Assembly: GCA_031769625.1 (NCBI GenBank)
Contig: JAUIMM010000534.1
Coordinates: forward strand, 12,787,001 to 12,851,000
Origin: Taudactylus pleione
Taxonomy: Eukaryota > Chordata > Amphibia > Anura > Myobatrachidae
Direction: 5' to 3'
DNA: 64,000 nucleotides
The notes below the pieces were generated by a model. That model was not told the origin of the DNA. It worked only from the letters and a program-made list of their open reading frames with translations, and ran no database searches. Positions 34,531 to 46,402 of the stretch are shown here, piece after piece. Both the position numbers and the translations under genes were made by a program. The first letter of the stretch is position 1. The number at the start of each line of letters is the position of its first letter.

Positions 34531-36181
34531 CAGTCAGGTCCATAAATATTGGGACATTGACAGAATTTTCAGATTTTGGCCTCTATTCACCACCACAATG
34601 GCTTTGAAATGAAACAAACAAGATGTGATTTAACTGCAGACTTTCAGATTTAATTTGAGGGTAATTACATCCAAATCAGGTGAACGGTGTAGGAATTACA
34701 ACGGTTTCTATATGTGCCTCACACCTTTTAAGGGGCCAAAAGTAATGGGACAAACTAAACAATCCTAAATCTAACTTTCACTTTTTAATACTTTGTTGCA
34801 AATCCTTTGCAGGCAATTACAGCCTGAAGTCTGGAACGCATAGACATCACCAGACGCTGGGTTTCATCCCTGGTGATGCTCTGCCAGACCTCTACTGCAA
34901 ATGTCTTCAGTTCCTGCTTGTTCTTGGGGCATTTTCCCTTCAGTTTTGTCTTCATCAAGTGAAATGCATGCTCAATCGGATTCAGGTCAGGGGATTGACT
35001 TGGCCATTGCATAACATTCCACTTATTAGCCTTAAAAAACTCTTTGGTTGCTTTTGCAGTATGCTTCGGGTCATTGTCCATCTGCACTGTGAAGCGCCGT
35101 CCAATGAGTTCTGAAGCATTTGACTGAATATGAGCATATAATATTGCCCAAAACACTTCAGAATTCATTCTGCTGCTTTTGTCAGCAGTCACATCATCAA
35201 TAAATACAAGGGAACCAGTTCCATTGGCAGCCATACATGCCCACGCTATGACACTACCACCACCATGCTTCACTGATGAGGTGGTATGTTTTGGATCATG
35301 AGCAGTTCCTTTCCTTCTCCGTACTCTTCTCTTCCAATCACTCTTGTACAAGTTGATCTTTGTCTCTTCTGTCCATAGGATGCTGTTCCAGAACTGTAAT
35401 GGCTTTTTTAGATGTTGTTTGGAAAACTCTAATCTGGTCTTCCTGTTTTTGTGGCTCACCAATGGTTTGCATCTTGTGGTGAACCCTCTATATTCACTCT
35501 TGTGAAGTCTTCTCTTGATTGTTGACTTTGACACATATACATCTACCTCCTGGAGAGTATTCTTGATTTGGCCAACTGTTGTGAAGGGTTTTTTCTTCAC
35601 CAGGGAAATAATTCTTCTGTCATCCACCACAGTTGTTATCCGTGGTCTTCCGGGTCTTTTGGTGTTGCTGAGCTCTCCGGTGCGTTGCTTCTTTTTAAGA
35701 ATGTTCCAAACAGTTGGTTTAGCCACACCTAATGTTTTTGCTATCTCTCTGATGGATTTGTTTTGATTTTTCAGCCTAATGATGGCTTGCTTCACTGATA
35801 GTGACAGCTCTTTGGATCTCATATTGAGAGTCGACATCAAATGATTCCAAATGCAAATGTCACACCTAGAATCAACTCCAGACCTTTTACCTGCTTAATT
35901 GATAATGAAATAATGAGGGAATAGCCTACACCTGTCCATGAAATAGCTTTTGAGTTGACAGTCCCATTACTTTTGGCCCCTTAAAAAGTGGGAGGCACAT
36001 ATTGAAACCATTGTAATTCCTACACCGTTCACCCGATTTGGATGTAATTACCCTCAAATTAAATCTGAAAGTCTGCAGTTAAAGAACATCTTGTTTGTTT
36101 AATTTCAAAACCATTGTGGTGGTGAATAGAGGCCAAAATCTGAAAATTCTGTCAATGTCACAATATTTCTGGACCTGACTG
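34531..36181 (-). mobile_element. Complete Tc1/mariner element (1651 bp)
   Basis: Inverted repeats of 221 bp at 34531-34751 and 35961-36181, starting CAGTCAGGTCCATAAATATT, with only about ten differences between them. A second short block (AAGGGGCCAAAAGTAATGGG) at the inner edge of each repeat suggests the IR/DR layout of Sleeping Beauty-like elements. The TA duplication (34529-34530, 36182-36183) is confirmed by the uninterrupted sequence in copy B at about 15112. Confidence 0.97.
34785..35840 (-). CDS. Tc1 transposase, full-length ORF with altered first catalytic residue
   Basis: A single open frame of 351 codons, the usual family length being about 340; MRSKELS at codon 7 is the likely true start. 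Order: paired-type helix-turn-helix pair (residues about 10-120) with the GRPR hook between them (residues 63-66), then the DDE domain. The second Asp is in QMDNDPKHT and the Glu in SPDLNPIEH, 34 residues apart (DD34E). At the first catalytic site, where the family has W-S/T-D-E-T-K, this copy reads WTEETK: codon 35369-35367 is GAA, so Asp is replaced by Glu. No stop or frameshift. Probably catalytically impaired despite the intact frame. Confidence 0.95.
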   Translation of the reverse strand: MMSTLNMRSKELSLSVKQAIIRLKNQNKSIREIAKTLGVAKPTVWNILKKKQRTGELSNTKRPGRPRITTVVDDRRIISLVKKKPFTTVGQIKNTLQEVDVYVSKSTIKRRLHKSEYRGFTTRCKPLVSHKNRKTRLEFSKQHLKKPLQFWNSILWTEETKINLYKSDWKRRVRRRKGTAHDPKHTTSSVKHGGGSVIAWACMAANGTGSLVFIDDVTADKSSRMNSEVFWAILYAHIQSNASELIGRRFTVQMDNDPKHTAKATKEFFKANKWNVMQWPSQSPDLNPIEHAFHLMKTKLKGKCPKNKQELKTFAVEVWQSITRDETQRLVMSMRSRLQAVIACKGFATKY

Positions 36182-36959
36182 TATATCAGTTTAAATATAG
36201 CATGAATAAAGATATCATTTTAATATCATAAGAAAGAGTACAGAGAGATATTGGTTTGAACAACAGCTTCAAATAAATAAAATAGGGTTATTCATTATCC
36301 TGATAATAATTAATGTGAGAAGTGAAGTGTTGCTGAACGATAGACATATATTTGACTGAATAATGATATATGAACAAATAGTTACTTCCAGGTTATCTTG
36401 ATATTATCACACAATTAGTGTATTTGTATGTAATTTGGGAGTAAAACACAGACACCATAAATAAAGTTGCAGCACTGTATCTCTACCTTTATTATTTGAA
36501 AAGCTATTATAGGTATGGCAAATCTTATTGAATGATGTGACAAAAGAGTAACAACATTTGGATACATTAATAACCACCCACATGCTAAAATCAGCAACAC
36601 ATTTATATTCACACAGTCACTAGAATGGCAAGGATAGTATCCTTGATAATAACAAGCTAGATATGAACATTTCACCGCCTTTCTGCTTTCAGCCCATTTG
36701 AGATATTTAGCGAAGATGGTACTACAAATATGGGTATTAACCATTATAGAATAGAGATAGTACTACTAATACAGGTATCAGCCACTCTACAAGATTATTA
36801 CTACTAAATAAAAGACACACAATTACCAGTAGTTCATAGTAATTAGTATATTTTAGATTTATTTTGATTTTTGCAATAAAAATAAACATGTATTTGTATT
36901 CTATTTTTTCACACATCTAGTGCACTTATACAGATTTGCCCAGCTATTTTGTTGCTCAT

Positions 36960-37330
36960 GGCGTGGCCTGAGTCGCGCCATGGACTTGTGGCATGGTGTG
37001 CAGGCCTCTGAGTCGTGCCATGGACGACTCAGAGAGAGAGGGCTCTGTATTTCAAACTGTGCGCACAAAACGCAAACATGCGACAACGTAGATGCGGTCT
37101 CAGCCTTACACACTATAGTGACATCTCTTGGACTGTGTCTGAGAGTGGTTTCTGTCTGTGAGAGAGCTCTCTGTGCTCAAAGCTGACTGTGCGTTTGAAG
37201 CGCAAAATAGCGTTTCATCGCAAACTTGTGACAATGGTGATGCTGTTCCAACCTTGCACACTATAGTGATTTCTCATGTCCAGTAAGTACGGTAGTAGTG
37301 GGATCTGTATGAGAGAGAGCTCTCTGTATT
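36960..37330. repeat. Left subterminal repeats of the 14-kb element
   Basis: Two to three diverged units of the form CTCTGTATT.CAAACTG..CGC..AACGCAAACATGCGACAA...CACTATAGTGA (about 37042, 37155 and 37318). The same units occur inverted near the right end (49560-50520). The segment just inside the terminus (GGCGTGGCC.GAGTCGCGCCATGG) has an inverted partner at 50838-50880. Confidence 0.75.
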
Positions 37331-37464
37331 ACACGGTTGGCGCTATGGTGGCTGTCAGCCATCTGCGATGGATTAGAAATGGAGGGGGTACAATGGGATC
37401 TGTGGCGCCAAGCCATACGCCATGTAGTGCTATGCCATGGCTTATGGAAAATCATCACTGAGCG

Positions 37465-37973
37465 CCATCTTGTTTTGCTCAACGTCCATCTTAGTTTCAG
37501 TCGCAAAATTGCTGTGTTTAATATCCCGCTGCCTCGGTATGCCCCGTCCTTCACTCATCCCCATAGACGCTTATTTGTGTATCGAGTAACTATCACACAC
37601 ACCGATCGTTTCCTAGCCTCCTGCTGCCACTCATAGTCTCCCGTGAGGGACCGTCCTGTCCCCGCCGCCATCTTGTTTTGCTCAGCGGGCATCTTAGTTT
37701 CAGTCGCAAAATTGCTGTGTTTAATATCCCACTGCCTCGGTATGCCCCGTCCTTCACCCATCCCTGTAGACGCTTATTTGTGTATCGAGTAACTATCACA
37801 CACACTGATCATTTCCTAGCCTCCCGCTGCCCCTCACAGTCTCCCGTGAGTGACCATCCTGTCCCCGCCACCATGTTGTTTTGCTCAGCGGCCATCTTAG
37901 TTTCAGTCGCAAAATTGCTGTGTTTAATATCCCGCTGCCTCGGTATGCCCCGTCCCCGTAGTCGCTTATTTGC
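37465..37973. repeat. 203-bp tandem repeat, 2.5 copies
   Basis: CCATCTTGTTTTGCTCA-type starts at 37465, 37668 and 37871; each unit continues with GTTTCAGTCGCAAAATTGCT and GCCTCGGTATGCCCCGTCC. The third copy stops near 37973. No protein supported. Confidence 0.9.
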
Positions 37974-38355
37974 ACATATTATACCTACAGTACTGTATCA
38001 TTGCATTATTGCACAACTTTGCACATTTAACTTTTACACTAATGGTTCTAATGGTACTGTACACACTAAGTTTTGATTTATGTTATAAAAATAGCACATT
38101 TGGCGCTCTACTTTACAGTACTGTACTGCATATCAGTTCAGATATTCACACATTTTATTACTGATGAGCTGACACCTATCGTACAGTACAGTACTGTACA
38201 GTATATAATTAGGGAGTGTTTTTTTAGACACCTGTATTATTTATCATATTTATTATCTTGTGCCTCTATACAATCTCACAATATTGGTTATTGCTTTAAC
38301 ATTTGGCGCTGTAATCTCCTATATTTACCTGTATATACTGTATAACACACGCACA

Positions 38356-38528
38356 GTGTTAGGATACAGTGAAAAGAGATACTGTAAGGTACTTTACAAA
38401 CCAATTAGCTCCCAAATGTAATTATTCAAATGCAACGTTGAAAAATTACAGTTGGGAACTGATTGGTTGGTGCAGTACTGTACAGGACTTACAAGTACCA
38501 TATCTCTTTTCACTGTCTTCTAACACTG
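38356..38528. mobile_element. Small palindromic MITE in the 14-kb element
   Basis: GTGTTAGGATACAGTGAAAAGAG at the left pairs with CTCTTTTCACTGTCTTCTAACAC at the right; the interior has the ...CCAATTAGCTCCCAA/TTGGGAACTGATTGG pair seen in the family at 10327 and 18911. Confidence 0.65.
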
Positions 38529-39168
38529 CTTAGTACTGTGTACAGTACTGTACCGTACAGTATGTACTATATTTGATTGAAGGTACGGTATATTTACTGT
38601 TGAAAAAAAACACTGAAAACAACTTTTAAACTCAAACTGAAAGTAAAGTACAGTACTGTCTTTATCCGGCATTTGAAGCACAAGTTTTTTTGATGCTCCC
38701 ACTTTGAACCCTTTTTGGCACAGACAAACAAATGACTGGGCATACAGTACAGTAGCACTTTTAGCCATTGATTTGCAGATGGACACAAGCATTTATTCTG
38801 TGTGAAAGGGTCAACATACCGGTACTGTACAGTACTGTACATCGAAATTACCAGGTCTCTGACCCAGGTTAAATGTAAGGTCAAAGTGACCCTTTCACAC
38901 AGTAAAAATCTGTTCATCAGCAAATTACTGCACCAAGTACAGTAAAGTGCTTTACTGTAAATGCTACAGTACTGTAATTTGCTTTTCTGTGTGATAGGGT
39001 TATTACTGGAGTTGTATAGAGTACAGTAGCAGCACATTCTTGAAAGTGCAGTATGAGTACTGTAATTGTTTAGAGTGTTGTAATGTGAAACATTTACTGT
39101 ATACAGTACATGTTTTTCAACTATTTTACTTAACATTGTATTTAGTGTCTTTATACTTGTGTATTTCA

Positions 39169-40424
39169 GAGTGCACCGAACAGTCAAAATGGTGAAGAGC
39201 AAAGGTTTTTACAATGGAAACGAATCTTGCCCACTTCCAATGACCGAAAGGCTGAGTGCACTAGTCCCACAACGGTCTACAAGCAAACCTTCCAAGAAGA
39301 AAACAGGTAAGGAAAATTTACAGGTACCTCTTCTAGTCAAGGCAAGGAAGAATGCAAAGCCCAAGAACAACTCTTTGCAAGTGGACATCGGAGAAAATGG
39401 ACCAGGGAATGTGGAGCAACCCATGAACATCCAGAACCAGGAGGAAACACCAGTGATTTATGGACCCGAAGAATTGGACACCTTTGAGCCTCTTGTTGAA
39501 GATGTATCCCACTCACCAACTTGTCAAAAACTGTCATTCCAAGAAGATAATGCATGCACATGTAGCTGTGCTAGGATGGTGAGAGACCTCGTGGGAAAAG
39601 TTGGTCATCTGGAAGCGAAAATTGACAACTTGAAAGAAGAGCTGAAGGAAGGGCTGAAGGACACCATTGCAGAAGCAATGAAAGAAGCAATCCGGCAAAG
39701 TAAAGAAGAATGGCAAGAGGCCGCTACCCAGAGTACCAGGAAGAGACATGACCAGGCAATCCAGTATGAAATGGTCACACCAGATGAATTTGAGCCTGAG
39801 GATAACGATGACGATTTCAACTTAGAGATTGACCCATCCTTCCACTTGCTAGATATGGACAATACAGTGGCATCAGAGCACTTGGACATGACACCAGTGC
39901 CATCATGCAGCCTGCCTCAGTGGGAGAGTACACCAGTGGCATCATATCGCCTGCCTGAACGGTCAGATGAAGAATCGAGGATCAACAATGCAAGCATGCC
40001 TGTACTTTCACCACGAACGCCTGTCATGTCGAGCACCCCAGCATCACTTACTGTATTTGGAACATCCTTACCAGATATACCGCTGACTGTAATCAACGTT
40101 GACAAGGACAATGAAATTTACAGAGCTGTCAATTGTGAGATGCATCGATATGCGCAAGCAATATTTCAAGAACACGTGCCCTACGACCTGTATTGCAATT
40201 GGACCAAGCGGGTGAACTTTGATGGAAGTCGGAAGAAAGTGCCAATCCCCAACAATTTAAGAGAAGATATCCTCTCAAGATGCCGGACAAGATTCAGGAT
40301 TGGAAAAGAAGAACTTACCCGGATAAAGGACATGTTGAATGGGGTGCTGCGCATGCCAAGGAAACATGCATGGAGGACAGTCATGCATACAAGTACAGAT
40401 CTTCAATCAACAAACACGACTTGA
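39169..40424 (+). CDS. Element ORF with coiled coil and BEN-like C-terminus, function unknown
   Basis: The frame opens right after a strong acceptor-like TTGTGTATTTCAG (39168); the first sensible Met is at 39189 (MVKSKG). About 410 residues: a Lys/Ser-rich basic start (KPSKKKTGKENL), a short Cys cluster (CTCSC, near residue 130), a predicted coiled coil (LVGKVGHLEAKIDNLKEELK, about 140-180), an acidic stretch (EPEDNDDDFNLE), a Ser/Pro-rich linker, then a compact C-terminal region (about 320-400) with W.KRVNFDGSRKKVPIP and ILSRCRTRFRIGKEEL..IKDMLNGVL. That last part resembles a BEN DNA-binding domain in pattern, but I am not certain. Another frame (to 40609, basic, ending RPYVRPTEH) continues past the stop and may be joined by splicing. 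No catalytic domain is visible. Confidence 0.5.
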
Positions 40425-41239
40425 AGGGACTTGTCAGAAGACAGGAAGACCTGGCGCCGCCGCTGGCCAGGATGTGGCAGCGGCAGAAGAAAGAAGCTGA
40501 GGACAGGAGAGGACTAAAGAGGTGGAAAGCAAAAGAGCTAAAGAAGTTCCCCCCAAAAGCCTCTTCCACCATAACAGATAGGCCCTATGTGAGGCCAACG
40601 GAACATTAAACTAGGAGTGTGCATCGGCCACTTGTCGTGTTTTGTGTTTTGGTTTTGGATCTGGATCTTTCTTCGTGTTTTGGATCTGGATTGGTTTTGC
40701 CAAAACCACCCTTCCGTGTTTTGGGTTCTGGGTTTTGGATCTGTATTTTTTTGAAAAAAAGCATAAAAACAGCTAAAATCACAGAATTTGTAGGTTTTTC
40801 TGCTCCTATGCTATTATTAACCTCAATAACCTTAATTTCCACTCATTTCCAGTCTATTCTGAACACCTCACACCTCACAATAGTGTTTTTATATCCAAAA
40901 GGTTGCACCGAGGTAGCTGGATGACTATGCTAAGCGGCACGAGTGGGCGGCACAAACACGTGACCCATCTAGGCGTGATACTGCAGTGGCAGACAGGATG
41001 GCAGTTTGAAAAGCTAGGCCCCAAACTGTACATAATGCAAAGAAAAAAAAGAGGTGCAAGATGGAATTGTCCTTGGGCCCTCCCACCCACCCTTATGTTG
41101 TATAAACAGGACATGCACACTTTAACAAAGCAATCATTTCAGCGCCAGGGTCTGCCACACAACTGTGGCTGAAATGATTGGTTCGTTTGGGCCCCCACAA
41201 AACAAGCTGGCAATTAATCTGTCCCTGCACAAACTGGCT

Positions 41240-44200
41240 CTACGGAGGCAAGATGTCATCCTCATCCTCCTCATCCACCGATTCCTCACCCTCTTCAGTG
41301 TGTACATCCTCATCCTCACAAAGTATTAACTCGTCCCCACTTGAATCCACCACCACAGGTCCCTCTGTACGTTCTGGAGGCTGGTCTCCCTGGAAGAGCT
41401 GATAATTCATTTTGATGAACATCATCTTCTCCACATTCTGTGGAAGCAACATCCTACGCCTTTCGCTGACAAGGTTCCCGGCTGCACTAAACACTCTTTC
41501 GGAGTACACACTGGAGGGGGGGCAACTCAGGTAAAATAGAGCCAGTTTGTACAGGGGCCTCCAAATTGCCTCTTTTTCCTGACAGTACAGGTATGGACTG
41601 TCTGACATGCCTACTTGGATGCTGTCACCGATATAATCCTCCACAATTCTGTCAATGGTGACAGTATCATATGCAGTGACAGTAGACATGTCAGAAATTG
41701 TTGCCAGGTCTTCAGTCCGGACCAGATGTCCAAACTTGGTCCTGCCTGCCCTGCATCACCGCCAGCGGGTTGCTTAGGATACCTACGTTTTTTCCTGGCA
41801 GCCCCAGTTGCGGGAGAAAATGAAGAAGGAGCTGTTGACGTGTCACGTTCCGCTTCAGCTGACAGTGTGTTCACCAGCAGGTCTTTGCACCTCTGCAGGC
41901 TTGTGTCGGCCAGAAAGAGAGACACCACATAGGCTTTAAACCTAGGATCGAGCACGGTGGCCAAAATGTAGTGGTCTGATTTCAACAGATTGACCACCCT
42001 GGAATCCTGGCAAAGCGAATGAAGGGCTTCATCCACAAGTCCCACATGCCGAGCGGAATCGCTCTGTCTTAGCTCCTCCTTCACTTTCTCCAGCTGCTTC
42101 TGCAAAAGCCTGATGAGGGGAATGACCTGACTCAAGCTGGCAGTTTCTGAACTGACTTCACGTGTGGCAAGTTTCGAAGGGCTGGAGAACCTTGCACAAC
42201 ACGGAAATCATTCTCCACTGCGCTTGAGTCAGGTGCATACCCCCTCCTTTGCCTATGTCATAGGTGGATGTATAGGCTTGAATGGCCTTTTGCTGCTCCT
42301 CCATCCTCTGAAGCATATAGAGGGTTGAGTTCCACCACGTCACAACCTCTTGCTTCAGGTGATGGTGGGGCAGGTTCAAGGGTGTTTGCTGGCGCTCCAG
42401 TCTTCGGCACACAGTCGCTGAATGGCGAAAGTGGCCAGAAATTTTTCGGGCCACCCAAAGCGTCTCCTGCACGCCCCTGTCGCTTTTCAGAAAATTCTGC
42501 ACCACCAAGTTTATTGTGTGAGCAAAACATGGGACGTGCTGGAATTTGCCCAGATGTAATGCCCGCACAATATTGGTGGCGTTGTCAGATATCACAAATC
42601 CCCTGGAGAGTCTAAGTGGGGTAAGCCACTGGGCGATGATTTCCCTCAGTTTCTCTAAGAGGTTGTTGGCGGTGTGCCTCTTACTGAAACCGGGGATACA
42701 CAGCGTAGCCTGCCTTGGAATGAGCTGGCGTTTCTGAGATGCTGCTACTGGTGACGCTGCTGCTGTTGCTGCGTAAGTTGATACATCTTCCCAGTGGGCT
42801 GTCACAGTCATATAGTCCTTAGTCTGCCCTGTTCCACTTGTCCACATGTCCGTGGTTAAGTGGACATTGGGTACAACGGCATTTTTCAGGACACTGTGGA
42901 CACTTTTTCTGACGTTTCTGTACAGTCTCGGTATCGCCTGCCTAGTGAAGTGGAATCTAGACGGGATTTGGAACCGGGGACACACTACCTCCATCAATTG
43001 TCTAAATCCCACTGCACTAATGGTGGATACCGGACGCACATCTAACACCAACATAGCAGTCAAGGCCTCAGTTATACGTTTTGCTTCAGGATGACTGCTG
43101 TCGTACTTCATCCTCCTCGCTAAGGACTGTTGGAGGGTCAATTGTTTAGTAAAAGTAGTGGTGTTCCTACTTCCTCTCTGGGATGATGAACGACTCCCAG
43201 CAGCAGCAACAGCAGCAGTGGCAGCAGGAGGCATAGCAATCCAGGATCCTCCGGAGGAATCCCCGATAGGAGAGTCAGTCATGCCAGTGACATGGCCTGC
43301 AGGACTACTTCCGATCCTGACTAAGGAGGAAATTGACGAGGAGGGAGTTGACGGTGTGGTTTGCAGGTGCTTGGATACAACAGGACAACGGGATTTAGGT
43401 GTCCCTGGACTGCTTACGGTCTTAGCCAAAGTTTCTGAACTTGACAGTAACTTATTATGAACGCGCTGCAGGTGCCGTATAAGGGAGGATGTTCCTAGGT
43501 GGTTAACGTCCCTACCCCTACTTATTCCACCTTTACATAAGGTACATATGGCAAGACAGTTGTTGTCCGGATTTGGATAGAAATATTGCCAGACCAAAGA
43601 GGTGGAATGTTTGGTCTTCTGCCCAGGCATGACCGTGATGGGCTTTTTCATCCCACGGACAACAACTGTCTCCCCCGGAGCCTGATTTAAACAAACCACA
43701 TCACCATCAGAATCCTCCTCGCCAACTTCCTCCTCAGCGCCAGCTACACCAGTATCCTCATCCTGTTGTACTTCAACAGTGACATCTTCAATTTGCATAT
43801 CAGCAAGTGGACTGTGGGTGCTCCTTTCAGCACTTGCAGGGGGCGTGCAAATGGTGGAAAGAGCCACCTCTTCCCGTCCAGTGCTAGGAAGGTCAGGCAT
43901 CGCAACCACCACCACACTTGGACTCTCCTTGGGGATTTGTGATATCTTCTTAGAAAGCACAGTTCTTTGCTGTGCTTTTGCCAGCTTAACTCTTGATTTT
44001 TTTAGTGGGAGGAGGGCTTCCATCATCATGTGAAGCTGAACCACTAGTCATGAACATACTAGGGATCGACCTTAGCCATTCCTTGCCACTCCGTGTCGTA
44101 AATGGCATATAGGCAAGTTTACGTTTCTCTTCAGCTGATTTAAATGTTTTTTTCAAGGTCATTTTCCTGAACTTTGTCATTTGGGATTGTATGTGCCCTC

Positions 44201-44351
44201 TATTATGACATTGGGCATCGGCCTTGGCAGACGACGTTGATGGCATGTTATCGTCTATGTCATGACTAGTGGCAGCAGCTTCAGCACTAGGAGGAAGTGG
44301 CTCTTGATCTTTCTCTATTTTATTTTTATTGGAGAAAGTTTGGTCCTCCAT
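41240..44351 (-). pseudogene. hAT transposase (BED-type), three frameshifts
   Basis: Segments in order: N-terminal Ser/acidic region (44351-43986), main part (44044-42158), then 42135-41611 and 41689-41240. The BED zinc finger lies at about 43600-43440 (VWQYF, CTLCKGG, HLQRVH). The DDE core shows TTDMWTSG (first Asp, near 42848), VISDNATN (second Asp, near 42580) and VTWWNSTL (near 42345). The dimerisation region with YLSCPPSSVYSERVFSAAG and a Leu/Arg tail lies near 41530-41400. Frameshifts: in an A-run near 43998, near 42150 after LQPFE, and near 41720. The tail is very acidic. Would be a cut-and-paste transposase of nuclear location; inactive here. Confidence 0.9.
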
Positions 44352-44399
44352 TTATGTTATATCGATTTGATATATACGTGCGGCTAAACACAGAAAATA

Positions 44400-45838
44400 T
44401 TTTTTTATTTTTGCTGGAGAGTAGTGCACTTTGTGGGTTACACCAGCCTTTAAGAAATGAGCAAGCCGGCTCTTTACTTATGGGACAGAGGCGCACGCTT
44501 GGCGCTGCTCCTTTGTTGATGCACGTGCGGCTACTGCGCACACAATTCACAAACACAGAAAATAAATTTTTTTTGGTTTGGACTGGAGTGTACTTTGGGG
44601 GTTACAGCACCCTTTAACGGTCAAGCCAGCCGGCCCTTTACTTATGACACAGGCGCACGCTTGGCACTACTTTGTTGATGCTCGTGCGGCTACTGCGCAC
44701 ACAATTCACAAACACAGAAGATATTTTTTTTTTTGGTTTGGACTGGAGTGTACTTTGGGGGTTACAGCACCCTTTAACGGTCAAGCCAGCCGGCCCTTTA
44801 CTTATGACACAGGCGCACGCTTGGCACTACTTTGTTGATGCACGTGCGGCTACTGCGCACACAATTCACAAACACAGAAAATAGGGTTTTTTTTGGTTTG
44901 GACTGGAGTGTACTTTGGGGGTTACAGCACCCTTTAATGGTCAAGCCAGTCGGCCCTTTACTTATGACACAGGCGCACGCTTGGCACTACTTTGTTGATG
45001 CACGTGCGGCTACTGCGCACACAATTCACAAACACAGAAAATATATTTTTTTTTTGGTTTGGACTGGAGTGTACTTTGGGGGTTACAGCACCCTTTAACG
45101 GTCAAGCCTGCCGGCCCTTTACTTATGACACAGGCGCAAGCTTGGCACTACTTTGTTGATGCACGTGCGGCTTCTGCGCACACAATTCACAAACACAGAA
45201 AATAGGGTTTTTTTTGGTTTGGACTGGAGTGTACTATGGGGGTTACAGCAGCCTTTAACGGTCAAGCCAGCCGGCCCTTTACTTATGACACAGGCGCACG
45301 CTTGGCACTACTTTGTTGATGCACGTGCGGCTACTGCGCACACAATTCACAAACACAGAAAATTATTTTTTTTTTGGTTTGGACTGGAGTGTACTTTGGG
45401 GGTTACAGCACCCTTTAACAGTCAAGCCAGCCGGCCCTTTACTTATGACACAGGCGCACGCTTGGCACTACTTTGTTGATGCACGTGCGGCTACTGCGCA
45501 CACAATTCACAAACACAGAAAATAGTTTTTTTTTTGGTTTGGACTGGAGTGTACTTTGGGGGTTACAGCACCCTTTAACAGTCAAGCCAGCCGGCCCTTT
45601 ACTTATGACACAGGCGCACGCTTGGCACTACTTTGTTGATGCACGTGCGGCTACTGCGCACACAATTCACAAACACAGAAAATATATTTTTTTTGGTTTG
45701 GAGTGTACTTTGGGGGTTACAGCACCCTTTAACGGTCAAGCCAGCTGGCCCTTTACTTATGACACAGGCGCACGCTTGGCACTACTTTGTTGATGCACGT
45801 GCGGCTACTGCGCACGCAATTCACAAACACACAAAAAA
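44400..45838. repeat. 160-bp tandem array upstream of the hAT transposase, about nine copies
   Basis: GTTACAGCAC recurs at 44601, 44761, 44921, 45082, 45242, 45402, 45562 and 45715 (last spacing 153), preceded by a more diverged unit from about 44400. Units contain GGCGCACGCTTGGC, GCACGTGCGGCTACTGCGCA and a T-run of variable length. Because it sits between promoter and start codon it would be in the 5' transcript leader or a promoter array. Open frames here are repeats, not genes. Confidence 0.95.
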
Positions 45839-46394
45839 TATAATTTTTTTAGCACTTGGGGGGAGCACCCCTGATGGACAGAGCACCCCCTGGACAACAC
45901 TACAGCACCCCTTTAGGACTGGGACACTGCACAGGACTTTGGAGTGGACACAGCCCCTATGGAGAACTGACTGCACAACACAGTCCAGCCAGCCCCTAAG
46001 GACTTTGAAGTAGTGGACACAGCCCCTATTAACAACAGCAGCACAGAACAACACAGCCAGCCCCTATGGACTTTGAAGTAGTGGACAACAGCAGCACAGC
46101 GCAGCATAGCACAGCACAACACTACTCTGCACTACACTACACTACACAGCCCAGCCAGCCCTAACTCCCACCCTCCCTCTTCACTGTCCACAGCCAAGTG
46201 AGAAAATGGCGCCGACGCGGGTACCTTATATAGGATCCAAAACCTGCGAGACTCGGAAGGCGGGATGATGACGTTTTGCCTCGATTTCAGATCCTAGTCA
46301 GGCGGGAAAAGTCGAGCCTGACTCGGATCTGCCTCGGATCGGGGGGTGCTCGGGGGGGGTTCGGATTTCAGAAATCCGAACCCGCTCACCCCTA
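45839..46394. other. Right terminal region of the hAT element
   Basis: Contains repeated GACACAGCCCCTA / ACAACAGCAGCACAG units (45940-46130), the TATA box, and the terminal TCGGATTTC/GAAATCCGA hairpin at about 46364-46382. The block GAGGCAAAACGTCATC (minus, near 46264-46279) is shared with the MITE at 5270. Confidence 0.7.
46224..46235 (-). promoter_or_regulatory. Probable TATA box of the hAT transposase
   Basis: The minus strand reads CCTATATAAGG within the terminal 170 bp, oriented toward the transposase, in an otherwise GC-rich stretch. Position fits a terminal promoter; no transcript data. Confidence 0.55.
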
Positions 46395-46402
46395 CATTAA
46401 AC

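Larger units (their letters stand above)
40612..46394 (-). mobile_element. Complete hAT transposon (5783 bp) nested in the 14-kb element
   Basis: Ends TAGGAGTGTGC at the left and, inverted, TAGGGGTGAGC at the right. An exact 8-bp duplication CATTAAAC flanks it (40604-40611, 46395-46402). The transposase reads on minus from about 44351 to 41240; a 160-bp tandem repeat array and a TATA-containing terminal region lie upstream of it. Sequence on either side of the insert belongs to the host element. Confidence 0.97.

Noticed and set aside
34070..34607. Host gene start around 34413-34607
   Set aside because: The ORF crosses the Tc1 left end and exists only because of the insertion.
38594..39202. 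202-codon minus ORF opposite the start of the element gene
   Set aside because: Composition follows the TACAGTA bias (Tyr, Cys, Thr, Val) and there is no domain pattern.
44297..46013. Series of overlapping plus ORFs (HVRLLRTQFTNTEN repeats)
   Set aside because: They follow the 160-bp tandem array of the hAT and run antisense to the transposase.
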